Source of the DNA: Phaeoceros laevis
Lineage: Eukaryota; Anthocerotophyta; Anthocerotopsida; Notothyladales
Reading direction: 5' to 3'
Assembly (NCBI GenBank): GCA_049999765.1
Contig: JBNGIQ010006800.1
Location: 1-27,469, forward strand
Length of the DNA stretch: 27,469 nt
Each line of letters starts with the position of its first letter. Position 1 is the stretch's first letter. Of this stretch, positions 9,404 through 18,618 are shown one piece after another. A program made the translations under genes and the position numbers. The notes beneath the pieces were generated by a model. It ran no database searches. It had not been told where the DNA came from and saw only the letters and a program-made list of their open reading frames with translations.

Positions 9404-10342
9404 TCAGTCCCTTGTGGTGAAATCCCGAACCCTAATTACTACGTCATGGTCCATACGTGCCTCGATCAAATCTGCTGTGGATGCCACTGGATTCCGTGAT
9501 AGTGTATCCGCATTTTGATGGGTGCTACTAGCACGATGTGTAACTTCGAACTCATATTCCTGAAGGATGAGGGCCCATCGGGCAAGTTTTCCACTTAGCT
9601 TGTCGTTCGTCATCAGCCATCTCAAGGGCTGATGATCCTTGAAAAGCTGAAATTTCTTACCGTACAGGTAAGGCAAAAAATGTGACACCGCCCATACCAC
9701 TGCAAGACATTCTCCTTCATATGACAAGTAGCTTGATTCCGCCTTGTTGTTGCTCCGAGATGCATACGCTATCACATGTTCATCACAACCCTCCTCCTGT
9801 TGGGTGAGTACAGCTCCAATGCCCAGCCCTGACCAGTCGGTGTGCAGAATAAATGCCTTAGAAAAGTCAGGCCTTCGAAGTAGTGGCTGCTCCGTGAGAC
9901 TCCTTTTCAGCTGCTCAAACACCTCTTGACATTCCTGACTCCAGGTCCATTGAGCATCTTTCTTAAGCAATCCATACAACAGTTTAGCAACACGACTAAA
10001 CTCAGGCACGTATGTGCGGTAATTATTGCAAAGGCCTATAAATGCTCGCAGCTTGGGAATGTCCTGGGGTACGGGTACCTTGTTGATAGCGTCCACTTTG
10101 GCTAAGTGGGGCATAATACCATCAGGCACCACCCTGTGGCCCAGGTAGACGACTGTATCCATTGCTATCTCGCATTTGGCAGGATGACATTTCAAGTTTG
10201 CCTTTATCAACCGGTGAAACAGGTCCTCCAAGTGACTCAGATGGTCCTCGAAACTGCAGCTGTGAACCAAAACGTCATAAATGTAGCATTTGAGAGAGTT
10301 AGAACCCAACAATACTTGATCCATGACCCTTTGGAAAGCCAC
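9404..10342 (-). pseudogene. Gypsy RT (C-terminal part) and RNase H
   Basis: About 312 codons are open. They start within the RT at FQRVMDQVL, pass the catalytic box, then the thumb and connection (YLGHRVVPDGI, LRAFIGLCNNYRTYV), and end with RNase H. The RNase H acidic residues are all present: Asp169 (HTDWSG), Glu211 (YEGECL), Asp236 (FKDHQPL) and Asp279 (HQNADTLSR). The RT box reads YIYDVLV instead of YIDDVLV. The first Asp has become Tyr (codon at 10277-10279), which should kill polymerisation. After the RNase H a few dozen residues precede the stop, and no integrase follows. Confidence 0.9.
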
Positions 10343-10600
10343 CGGGTGCGTTCTTCAACCCAAAGGGCATGACCAACCACTCCCAAAGCTGGCTGCTGCC
10401 GTGGAAGGCGGTTTTGTAGCAATCTTCATCCTCAAGCATGATCTGGTTAAAACCCTGCCTAATCAAGGATAGAAAAGTACTTAGCATCACCAATGCTGTC
10501 AAAAATCTCCTCCGGTGTAGGCATGGGATACATGTCTTGTGGCGTGATCAAATTGAGGGGACGGTAATCCCCACACATCCTTTTTTCTGTCCACAAGCCA
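10299..10600 (-). pseudogene. Gypsy RT core, frameshifted
   Basis: Between the long upstream frame and the 9404-10342 frame the RT continues in shifted frames. CGDYRPLNLITPQDMYPMP and DAKYFSILD are read near 10580-10465, then GFNQIMLEDEDCYKTAFH and WLVMPFGLKNAPGGF near 10460-10330. The Asp of FSILD is present. These are fingers and palm motifs of a Ty3/gypsy RT. At least three indels break them. Confidence 0.8.
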
Positions 10601-13325
10601 TCTGAGTCCTTCTAACTGGCAACACCGTGGCTGCCGCATAACTAGATGATGATGGTCGGATCAGTCCAGCTGCATGCAGCTCCTTGCACCTCGCATCAAC
10701 CAGGTCCCACTCACTTTTGCTCAAACGGTGCTTCCTTTTGAATATCGGTGCATCATCAGCCAAATTCAGTTTGAACTTAGAGATGCTGCACTTACCTAAT
10801 TCTCCCATGGAGAATGCAAAGCATTCCCTATACTTCAGCAGCAACTTTTGCAGTTGTTCCCGCTCCTTCTCCGTTAGCTGCGGACCCATATTCCATATGA
10901 AAGCAGCAGGATCCTTCAGCCGTGGGGGTGGGTGCCCTGCACCCTGTTGCATGGCCTCAAACGCTTCTTCCTGACAGACCTCTGAGTGACACACATCTTG
11001 TACAGGCATGTGTCTGGCCCTGGGCTGAAATGCATCATCCTTCCATAGAGAGCTCGGGAACTCCCCCCCCCCCCCAGCAGCTGGCCGGAAGCTATACTTG
11101 CCTGAACAAGGCAAATATACGAAATCGAGGTGCCAAGTAACTGCTGAGTAAACAGGCCTGCTACTGCTGACACCTCGGAGCATTTGGAATATCAGACATT
11201 CTGACATAAGCCATGATAACGAGTTAAGATCCAAAGCTTTGCCTAAAATAGCATTGCGTTGTGGCTGGTTTAACTTACGGTGTGCCGTAGTGCCAGCTGC
11301 AAAACCCATAGCACGCTCACGTTCTTCTGCACTGGGTGCTTCCCACCTTTCATTGGAACCACGCTGCACCATTCCTGTGCCTTCGCCACAAAAAGCATGT
11401 GATCCAGGGTAAGCCACAAGAGTCGGCCGTGCTGCCCTGGGAAGACCTGGTCGGTTAACGGGATACCATGGGGCCCTTTCAGTTTTCTGAACAGGCTTGC
11501 ACCGAGAATCCTCATCCAAATTTTGGGCAACTGTCAAAGTGGGGTCTCGCACCGTGTAACGCAATGCTAACTGTAACACATGCACAGGGGCAAGGTTAGT
11601 CCACATGTTGCAAAGCCTGTGTGCCAAAGATCCACACTGTACCGCATCCACCAGGAGGGGTTCGCCCACGAAATGTTGAACAACAGCAAAATCTTGTTTG
11701 ACAACCTCCCAAGTATCGAATTGCGCTGGAGTGTTCTCCAAAATGTACCCAACTGCGGGGTTGTGTTTCTGGGCCCATCCAATGATTCGTACTAAGTCGG
11801 CAAACAGGCTGGAGGAGACATCCGCCAGGCCTTGACCTGTACCTGCTTGAGAGAAGCCTTGGCGTTCCCATCCTGCCACTATCAAATGCACATTGCCCAA
11901 CAATCGTAGACGCTGCTCTTGGATAAGAGTGACGTCAGCTGGAAAAAACATAAATGCAGATTGAAATGCTGTTGTGTCCAGCTGCTGAGGATAGGCCTGA
12001 TGCAACCGTGCTAGCCTGCTTTCTGCCACAATACGAGCATGCGGACTGGTATCACAGTATACATACCGGCGTACTCTCATGCCCGATTTCAGCACAGCTT
12101 CCAGTCTTGATGCCATACCTCTGAACAACTCGACCATAGTGATGCCGTCCATGGGTGGCTGCCACTGAACAGTAGTGGTGGAAATGGGTGAGACCGTTGA
12201 CTGTGGTGCACCAACCGTAACAAGGGAGTCCACTTTGTCCAAGGCTGCCTGAACACATGGTTTAGTACTCCGTAACAAGTCCAGAGTAGCAGGAGAGTAA
12301 TCAATGGTGACACTGGTTGCAAAAGTGGGCAGAGCATCGATGAATTCTTCCTCGCATTCGTCACCAACCAACTCGGGGTCCCAGAATTCCTCTGAGTTGA
12401 TGAGCTCGTACGTGACAGTGCAGGCCTCCTTGATTGCTGACAATGCAGCCCCTCCTGTCTGTACACCATGCAAGTCAAGTGGTAAGAATCCGAATTGCCT
12501 ACCAGCACCTTCCCAGTCCACTCTGTAGTAAGCTTGTTCTGTCCAATTGTCGATAGTCACCCCAGGGGGAAACAGAAGCTCTTGGCCCATCAACACATCA
12601 TAGCTGGTTGCAGAAGTGACCAAACACCGAACCGGCAGCTGTAAAGCCTGAGGGGTGCCAGGATTGAACCCCACTTGCAGGAACTGCGAGGTCTCTCCTT
12701 GCACTTTGTCTACTTGCCCTCCTGCTGTACGAATTTGCCAAGCCGACTCTCGCAAGGCATCACCAACAAGACCCAACTTTTCAGCAAAAGCAGATCCCAG
12801 GATCACTGGCTGAGCTCCAGTGTCCAGCAAGGCTACATGGGGTACCTGTCCATTGATGGTGAGAACACCCCCTCGGTTGTCGACCAGTACTGCCCCCAGG
12901 TTGACCTCCATCCTCTCAGCAGGTGCAATGACCGGTAGGCCCTTGGCTGCTTGATGCAAGATTGCACTGCTGACTTCTTTGGCCTGGATCAGAACCTCAG
13001 TCAAGCTTTCTGACAGCCCTGGAACCTTCGTGCCTTCTCCTTGAAGCTGCCAAGCCATGGATGCTGCTTCCTTGCGCCGGATGGGCACTAGGGTTGGGGA
13101 TCCCTCTTCCGATCCCGCAACCGAATTCTCGCCTTCCGATTCCATTAGCTCCAGTTGTACAGGCGCGGCACTCTTGGGAACCTGGCCCAGTCCAACCGTC
13201 AACACTTCCACTACCTGTGCCGTTGAATACCCCAGTTCCTGAAAGGAAAACAACTGGGCGGCCATTACCTTCTGTAGGATCTGTGCTGGCGAGCATGCGC
13301 CCACGCCTGCCATGCGAACTGCCAC
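10548..13325 (-). CDS. Gypsy pol: aspartic protease, C5 DNA methyltransferase-like domain and RT N-terminus
   Basis: This is an uninterrupted frame of 925 codons (the first in-frame codon is GTG, so it is really the continuation of an upstream polyprotein). Residues about 140-260 are a retropepsin-like protease with VALLDTGAQPVILG (Asp168) and a YDVLMGQELL segment. Residues about 395-706 are the methyltransferase-like domain, annotated separately. Residues about 813-906 are the start of the RT, including AGLIRPSSSSYAAATVLPVRR. The last residues before the stop are off-frame, with the true RT continuing after an indel near 10600. A run of 14 C at 11066-11079 encodes Gly-Gly-Gly-Gly. Retropepsin and RT are standard. 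A methyltransferase between them is not a usual pol component. The frame has no stop although gag and RT of the same copy are heavily broken. Confidence 0.9.
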   Translation of the reverse strand: MAVRMAGVGACSPAQILQKVMAAQLFSFQELGYSTAQVVEVLTVGLGQVPKSAAPVQLELMESEGENSVAGSEEGSPTLVPIRRKEAASMAWQLQGEGTKVPGLSESLTEVLIQAKEVSSAILHQAAKGLPVIAPAERMEVNLGAVLVDNRGGVLTINGQVPHVALLDTGAQPVILGSAFAEKLGLVGDALRESAWQIRTAGGQVDKVQGETSQFLQVGFNPGTPQALQLPVRCLVTSATSYDVLMGQELLFPPGVTIDNWTEQAYYRVDWEGAGRQFGFLPLDLHGVQTGGAALSAIKEACTVTYELINSEEFWDPELVGDECEEEFIDALPTFATSVTIDYSPATLDLLRSTKPCVQAALDKVDSLVTVGAPQSTVSPISTTTVQWQPPMDGITMVELFRGMASRLEAVLKSGMRVRRYVYCDTSPHARIVAESRLARLHQAYPQQLDTTAFQSAFMFFPADVTLIQEQRLRLLGNVHLIVAGWERQGFSQAGTGQGLADVSSSLFADLVRIIGWAQKHNPAVGYILENTPAQFDTWEVVKQDFAVVQHFVGEPLLVDAVQCGSLAHRLCNMWTNLAPVHVLQLALRYTVRDPTLTVAQNLDEDSRCKPVQKTERAPWYPVNRPGLPRAARPTLVAYPGSHAFCGEGTGMVQRGSNERWEAPSAEERERAMGFAAGTTAHRKLNQPQRNAILGKALDLNSLSWLMSECLIFQMLRGVSSSRPVYSAVTWHLDFVYLPCSGKYSFRPAAGGGGEFPSSLWKDDAFQPRARHMPVQDVCHSEVCQEEAFEAMQQGAGHPPPRLKDPAAFIWNMGPQLTEKEREQLQKLLLKYRECFAFSMGELGKCSISKFKLNLADDAPIFKRKHRLSKSEWDLVDARCKELHAAGLIRPSSSSYAAATVLPVRRTQMACGQKKGCVGITVPSI
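11208..12143 (-). other. Cytosine-5 DNA methyltransferase-like domain inside gypsy pol
   Basis: About 312 residues (395-706 of the frame) show the C5-methyltransferase motifs in order. Motif I is ITMVELFRGMASRLEA, the SAM-binding Gly-rich loop. Motif II is RRYVYCDTSPHARIVAE (Asp425). Motif III is FPADVT (Asp464). Motif IV is HLIVAGWERQGFSQAGTG. Motif VI is YILENTPAQ (Glu530-Asn531). Motif VIII is CGSLAHRLCNMWTNL. A target-recognition-sized stretch follows, then motif IX EERERAMGF and motif X LGKALDLNSLSWL. The family transfers a methyl group from S-adenosylmethionine to cytosine C5, using the Cys of Pro-Cys in motif IV. Here those two residues are Glu487-Arg488 (Arg codon at 11862-11864), and the usual GN of motif X is GK. 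The fold therefore looks present but this copy's catalysis is doubtful. The sequence looks more DNMT3/DRM-like than CMT/MET-like by motif spacing, but that is only an impression. Confidence 0.87.
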
Positions 13326-13656
13326 CCCATCTCCTTGTTCCGCACCAGATTGCGAGTGGGCAACAGCCTACAACTTCAGGCATACCGGCATTCTGCGCTA
13401 CAGGTGCGTGCTCGTCTTCCGTGCCTGACTCACTGGCGCCGGTCGTGGGTAGCGATGCTTCTCCCGCTTGACGCAGCTCTGCCGCAATAGGGTCCAGCGC
13501 GTCCTCCTGCTCACGGGTCATTGGTTCGAATGATTGAGGGATGGCGGCTCGGGCTCCTCTCGACCTGGTCACGGGCGCACTAGCCTGCGCACCTCTAGAT
13601 GCCTGCCGGTTCTCCGCATTTTTGGCGCTACGCCGCGCTGCTACTTGCGCTTCCAA
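13326..13656 (-). pseudogene. Gypsy Gag-Pol spacer
   Basis: This lies in the same frame as Gag, immediately past the TAG at 13657-13659. The sequence begins LEAQVAARRSAKNAENRQ and is rich in Ala, Arg, Glu and Ser with no domain. Near 13330 the frame has to change to enter the protease-methyltransferase frame. The TAG could be a natural gag terminator passed by readthrough or an acquired stop. I favour acquired, because similar TAGs break Gag elsewhere. Confidence 0.6.
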
Positions 13657-14981
13657 CTACCATGAATGGTCCGTGAGGGGCAGAAGAGCCGCCAGGGTGT
13701 GTTCCACCATGGCGCGATTCGGCATGCCAACCTGCCAGGTTTGGGGTCTCTCATGGAAGTTGAGTTGAGTCCTGAGCAGTTCCTCTTCCTCAATGCCACG
13801 CCGGTACTCGCGCCATCGTGCTGCTCGGTCCTGCCCTCGGTCCTCGTCCACCGCCATCATAGCTCCATACGGTAAGCCATAGTGCTGTTGATGAATCCCT
13901 GTGTTGAGTGCATTAGCCACCTCAGCCGGTCTGGTAGCCATATTGACTGTCAAGGTTTTGACCTGTTCCTTCAGGGTCTCCAATTCTGCCGTCATAGCTG
14001 CTGTTTTTGCCACTTCAGCCTGTCGCGCCTCCACCGCCTTGGCCTTGGCCGCAGTTCTCCTCACACTCCTAGCTGCAGCCTTATCTGCTGCTGTCGTGGT
14101 TGCAGTTGTACTTGCCGCATCAACTTCTGGCGTGCCCGGTTTACTCACTTGTTTCATATTCCTGCGTTCAGGATGTTTAGCAAAGCAAACAGCTTCAACG
14201 TGCCCCTCCTTGTCATAGAAGGAGCAGTGCAAGCTGGTTGGTGGACATGCGCATGAAGGTGCAGCATGCTCACTACTCGCAGAATAGTTGCAACCAAACA
14301 CTGGCTCTTCTCCACCAACCGCAATCACAGCGTGTGCCGCCTTGGTGTTGTGCTGCTCCCGCGACAACCCCGCACCCCTTGTGGCTGGCTTGGCATCACT
14401 GGAACTAGCTTCCTTCCGGACAGAGCTGGGGTTGGCCTGCTCCTCATGCGCATCAAAATACACGTTCACCATCTCGTACCGTTCGGCGGCCAAATACACA
14501 TCCTACATAGTGTAAGTGTCACCAATGTCATGGAACATACGGTCCTTAATTTTGACATACAGGTCTGGATGGGTCTTGAGAGCCCGCAGGAACTTCTGTG
14601 CCGCTGCATCCGGAGCCATGCCTTCCGTGTCTTGGATCAACCTCCCAATCCGGGTATACAACATCCGGAGTGTCTCGCCCTTTAGCCAAGTGACATTCTT
14701 CAACTCTTGAATCTTGGCAGTGTTTTTGGTGGGGAACTCCGCTGCAAGATAGTAAAGAAAGCCCCTAATGGGTCAGGATCCATTGAAGTGGTCACTGTAG
14801 GCGAAATACCTTGTGTGGCTGCCACTAGTTGATCAGGGGTGAGTGTAACAGTGGTCGGTGCCGATGCTGTTGTGGCACTAGCTGCATGAGCAGCTATAGC
14901 TGCCTGCAGAGCTGTTTGGGTGGCTTGGGCAATGGCTGCTGCGTACGCTGGGTTAGGCACCACCAAGTCCCTAAGCAAAAC
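13657..14981 (-). pseudogene. Gypsy Gag, middle and C-terminal part
   Basis: The portion following the copia insertion starts LLRDLVVPNPAYAAAIAQA, a typical Ty3/gypsy Gag stretch, with an Ala/Thr-rich helix region. It shifts frame near 14755 (YLAAEFPTKNTAKIQELKNV) and continues with LKGETLRMLYTRIGRLIQD, the conserved capsid core. A TAG at 14503-14505 interrupts it in frame before DVYLAAERYEMVNVYFD. A zinc-knuckle remnant follows near 14230 (HCSFYDKEGHVEAVC), with the second Cys replaced by Tyr. The C-terminal half is Ala/Thr/Lys-rich coiled-coil-like sequence, ending at a TAG at 13657-13659. Gag would form the particle around the element RNA. Confidence 0.8.
14977..14981. repeat. Candidate copia target-site duplication, left copy
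   Basis: AAAAC directly abuts the left LTR. The other copy is at 20723-20727, separated from the right LTR by three bases (TAA). The sequence agrees with the Gag reading frame of the gypsy target on both sides. Confidence 0.55.
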
Positions 14982-15141
14982 TGACAAAGATAATGCAAGC
15001 AATAAGAATAAATTACAGCAGCGCTAAGCGCTAGCTTACATGTGAATGTCGCGCGAAGCGACACGACGTGTCAGTTATAACTGTCTAGTATTCAGCTAAC
15101 CTTTGACCTGACTTATTAAAGGGATAATAATAATAATCCCA
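14982..15141 (-). repeat. Copia 3' LTR (160 bp)
   Basis: On the minus strand it runs TGGGATTATT... to ...CTTTGTCA, giving the usual TG...CA ends. It equals the other LTR except for one base (15010: A here, G in the partner at 20588). It contains three close dyads: 15020-15032 (AGCGCTAAGCGCT), 15047-15063 (TGTCGC/GCGACA arms) and 15060-15072 (GACAC/GTGTC arms). Confidence 0.97.
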
Positions 15142-15153
15142 TCACTCCCACTC
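15142..15153 (-). other. Copia polypurine tract
   Basis: The minus strand reads GAGTGGGAGTGA directly before the 3' LTR. This is the expected place and composition for the plus-strand priming site. Confidence 0.8.
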
Positions 15154-15310
15154 AGGTTGAATGGTAGGTGATTATTGAGCTCTATCTATCTATTGAGCTA
15201 TATAGAACTATAAGAAATCTATGAAAAATATTTTATCTAGGGAAACTTAAATGTATTGCTTAGACATTCTAAATCTAGCATTTGAAGATGCCATGTCTTC
15301 ACTTCAATCT

Positions 15311-17806
15311 TCATGCATCTTCATCCAGCTCGCTGCGCTCTTTGTCTTTCCCTGTTGTCCATGTCAAGCTATGTCCAGAGGCACGCAAACCCATAGCAGC
15401 TGCGTGCTCATAGTGCTTGATTTTGCCCAATGCCTTAGTGAGTATATCCGCTGTCATGTTGGCAGTAGGACAATAGACAACCTGGATTACACCTTGCGCA
15501 GTGACCTCTCGAATATAGTGATGCTGGATTTCAATATGCTTTGTCCTAGCATGAAATCTTGGATTCATAGTGAGTGCAATTGCGCTTTGATTATCACAAT
15601 ACAAAGGAATTGGCAATTGTTGCTCAAAACCAAGTTCTCTAAGAGCTCCCACTGTCCATACTACTTCTTTTGCAGCTTCAGTGAGACTCTTGAATTCAGC
15701 TTCCGTACTTGATAGAGCAATAGTTTGTTGTTTCTTACTGCTCCATCCAATTGTTGCGCCTGCTAACATTATGACATAGCTGGAAATACTTCTCCTATCA
15801 TCAGGGTCACCTGCCCAGTCGGCATCACTATATGCCACTAAATTAAGTGGTTTCTTACCCTGTGCACTATAGAGCAGTCCCCAATCTGTTGTTCCAGCTA
15901 TGTAGCGGTATTGCCTCGTCATAAGGTCGTTGTGAGAAGCATTTGGGTTTGATACAAACCTCGAGGTCAACCCGGATAAAAAGCTTATATCCGGCCTGGA
16001 CCCAATCATCAAATGCATCACACTTCCATTTCTTGATGGATAATCTTCAGCCTTTGCATAATCCGCTTCAGGGATTTCTCCCACTTGCGCAACATATTTT
16101 ACATTCTGTTCAGCAGGAGTAGCAGCCGGTTTACACTTCTCCATGTGGTACCTTTCGAGAATCTCCTTTGAATACTTAGACTGGTGAAGAAAAATAGTTC
16201 CAGCCTTTCTGTTCCTTACGAGTTGCATGCTCAACACATAATGTAGAGGACCCGTGTGCTGCATTTTAAACTCCGAGGCTAGTTGGTCCTTCAATAGTCT
16301 AATCATAGAGAAGTTGTTGCTCATGACAATTATGTCATCTACATAAATAGCCAATGCTATAAACTTCTTTGCTTCTCTTCTAACATAGACATTACTATCT
16401 GCATGCAAGCTCACATACCCATGTGCTTTTAGGAACGCGTCTATTCTGGAGTACCACGCCCGAGGGCTTTGCTTCAGCCCACACAGAGATTTCTTCAATT
16501 TGCATACTCGTCTAGGGATCCTAGCTGATACAGTGACTCCTTCAGGTACCTCCATGTATATTTCTTCATCTAAACTGCCATATAAAAATACTGTTTTTAC
16601 ATCTAGTTGTTCAAGTTCTAAATCCTCCACAGCTGCCAGTGCAAGGAACAATCTTAATGTGGTCAGTTTGACAATAGGACTAAATGTGTCCTCATAGTCT
16701 ATACCAAGGATTTGAGAGTATCCCTTTGCTACAACTCTTCCTTTGAACCTCTCCACAGTGCCATCAGCATGCAATTTAATTTTAAAGACCCACTTGCATC
16801 CGACGGCCTTCCTTCCTTCAGGCAAGCTTGTGATTGTCCATGTATCATTCTCATGCAACGAATCTAACTCCGATTTAATTGCTTGCTGCCAAAGCGCAGC
16901 ATCAGGACAAGTCACAGCTTCCTTATAGGATTGAGGCTCCAATTGCTGTGTCTTAGCAGAAAGATAATATGTTAGATGTGATTTATGATGCATGTAATCT
17001 TCCGGCTCATAGAAGTCAGGTTGTTTGTGCGTCCTTGCTGACTGGCGAGGCGCCAAGTGTACATGCTTGTCCTTTCTGCGTTGCTTTGCCTTTTGCTGTG
17101 CCGCCACATGGTTTGGAGAGAATACATTGTCCTCACCAGCTTCATCCTCAAAGGATACATGTGACGATGAGGATGTGTCCGCCAAACTCCTACTTGGAAT
17201 GGCCCTACCAGGAGTCTTGAGAGGAGTAGAGACTCTTGGCGTCTGTGGAACTTGAGGTGTTGGTACTTGCACTGTTGCTTGTGGTGCTACAAAGGGAACA
17301 GGATTGTGTGGTGCTGCTTGATGTTGAGGTGCTGCAGCATGCAAAAGAGGCACAAGCAAATCTCCTACCAACATTTCATTGATATCACTTTCGGAGTCAT
17401 CCTCCTCAGAGGCATCAAAATGACTACTGTTGTCTCCCACTTGCTGAGAGAATCCAACTCCTTCCACAAACACAGCATCCCTTGAATGGATAACTTTCCG
17501 AGTTTGCTTATGCACCAGTTTGTAGCCTTTGATTCCATCGGTGAATCCCACAAAGATGCATGGCCTAGACTTCAGCTCAAACTTCTTGCGAATGTCTTTG
17601 TGGATCTGGGCATACACTGGAGAGCCAAAAACTCTCAGATGAGCTAGATTAGGCCGTCTTCCCGTCCATAGCTCATATGGAGTAGTTTGAGGAGTAGCCT
17701 TGCATGTGATCCGGTTCTGAATATAATTGGCATAAGCCACTGCTTCCGCCCAAAAAGATTTGGGTAGGTTGGCATACTGCAGCATACTAGACGTAGATGT
17801 CTCCAA
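15311..17806 (-). CDS. Copia integrase C-terminus, reverse transcriptase and RNase H
   Basis: An open frame of 831 codons continues in the same frame up to about 17850. Residues 1-80 end the integrase (NLPKSFWAEAVAYANYIQNR, then FGSPVYAQIHKDIRKKF, the GKGY-like region). A Pro/Ala/Ser-rich linker follows. The RT begins near residue 295 with CKWVFKIK, LDVKTVFLYG (Asp402), LCGLKQSPRAW and the catalytic YVDD at 488-491. RNase H has Asp661/Asp663 (YSDADWAG), Glu702 (STEAE), Asp738 (YCDNQSA) and the TKHIEI segment. All key acidic residues of RT and RNase H are present, so this half of pol could be functional. It sits about 170 bp from the 3' LTR. Confidence 0.93.
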   Translation of the reverse strand: METSTSSMLQYANLPKSFWAEAVAYANYIQNRITCKATPQTTPYELWTGRRPNLAHLRVFGSPVYAQIHKDIRKKFELKSRPCIFVGFTDGIKGYKLVHKQTRKVIHSRDAVFVEGVGFSQQVGDNSSHFDASEEDDSESDINEMLVGDLLVPLLHAAAPQHQAAPHNPVPFVAPQATVQVPTPQVPQTPRVSTPLKTPGRAIPSRSLADTSSSSHVSFEDEAGEDNVFSPNHVAAQQKAKQRRKDKHVHLAPRQSARTHKQPDFYEPEDYMHHKSHLTYYLSAKTQQLEPQSYKEAVTCPDAALWQQAIKSELDSLHENDTWTITSLPEGRKAVGCKWVFKIKLHADGTVERFKGRVVAKGYSQILGIDYEDTFSPIVKLTTLRLFLALAAVEDLELEQLDVKTVFLYGSLDEEIYMEVPEGVTVSARIPRRVCKLKKSLCGLKQSPRAWYSRIDAFLKAHGYVSLHADSNVYVRREAKKFIALAIYVDDIIVMSNNFSMIRLLKDQLASEFKMQHTGPLHYVLSMQLVRNRKAGTIFLHQSKYSKEILERYHMEKCKPAATPAEQNVKYVAQVGEIPEADYAKAEDYPSRNGSVMHLMIGSRPDISFLSGLTSRFVSNPNASHNDLMTRQYRYIAGTTDWGLLYSAQGKKPLNLVAYSDADWAGDPDDRRSISSYVIMLAGATIGWSSKKQQTIALSSTEAEFKSLTEAAKEVVWTVGALRELGFEQQLPIPLYCDNQSAIALTMNPRFHARTKHIEIQHHYIREVTAQGVIQVVYCPTANMTADILTKALGKIKHYEHAAAMGLRASGHSLTWTTGKDKERSELDEDA

Positions 17807-17850
17807 AATCCAGTTTTTATTCTCCGCAATGCCATTTTGTTGGGGCGTGT

Positions 17851-18618
17851 AAAATTGGTAAGCTGTCTCACAATGCCATTGGATTTACAGAACCCCACAA
17901 ACTCGTTGGAAATGTACTCTCCGCCATTGTCAGAACGGAAAGCCTTGAGCTTGCATCCAGTTTGCAACTCAGCCCAACGTAAATACTCCACAAAACACCG
18001 GAAAGCTTCGGACTTGTAGAGCAAAAAATAAATCACACAAAATCGTGTGAAGTCATCAATAAAAGTTAGGCAATACTCCTTCCCTCCTATGCTTCTGAGT
18101 AATGGCCCAAAAATATCCGAGTGCACCAGCTCAAGTTTTGATGTTGCCCGACTTGGAGGATCAGCCGGGAATGATGATTTTTTCTGCTTGCCTAAAATGC
18201 ATGCCTCACAAATTCCAAAATCCGCCAATTTATCCAAATGAATCCCGTCCACAACTTGCTCTTTTTGCATTCTCGCAAGTTTCTTAAAGTTGATATGCCC
18301 TAGCCGCAGGTGCCATAAGAAACTTGAATTAGGTTTCTTGAAACTTTGAGAAGAGGTGTTGCCGGAACCGCGACTTGCAGCCATCGCCCGCTCGGGTTGT
18401 AGATCCAGATGGTAGAGGTCGTCGTCCCGCAGATGTCCGGTTGCAAGCAAGGCGCCGTTTGATGCTTCTACTACGCACTTTCCGCCGCCAAAGCACACGA
18501 AGCAGCCGGCATTATCAATTTTGCGGACGGACACCAAGTTCTTGGTCAGCCCGGGGACGTAGAGGACGTCCGGCAGGGCAAACTGCTGAGATGGCTGAAG
18601 AGCGAGCTTCACGGTGCC
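17851..18618 (-). pseudogene. Copia protease tail and integrase, frameshifted at its end
   Basis: This follows the TAG at 18619-18621 in the same frame as Gag-protease. It reads LPDVLYVPGLTKNLVSV, then the integrase zinc domain (WHLRLGHINF and CEACILGK, H-X4-H and C-X2-C), then the catalytic core with HSDIFGPL and FRSDNGGEY. The frame is lost at an A/T run at 17851-17854 on the plus strand, probably through one missing base. The third catalytic residue, the Glu of NGIAENKN (codon 17822-17824), is read in the next frame. The integrase would insert the element cDNA into chromosomes. With the frameshift it cannot be made as one protein. Confidence 0.88.

Noticed and set aside
11270-11871. Minus-strand open frames overlapping the methyltransferase region
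   Set aside because: They are alternative frames of the 925-codon frame and show none of the family motifs.
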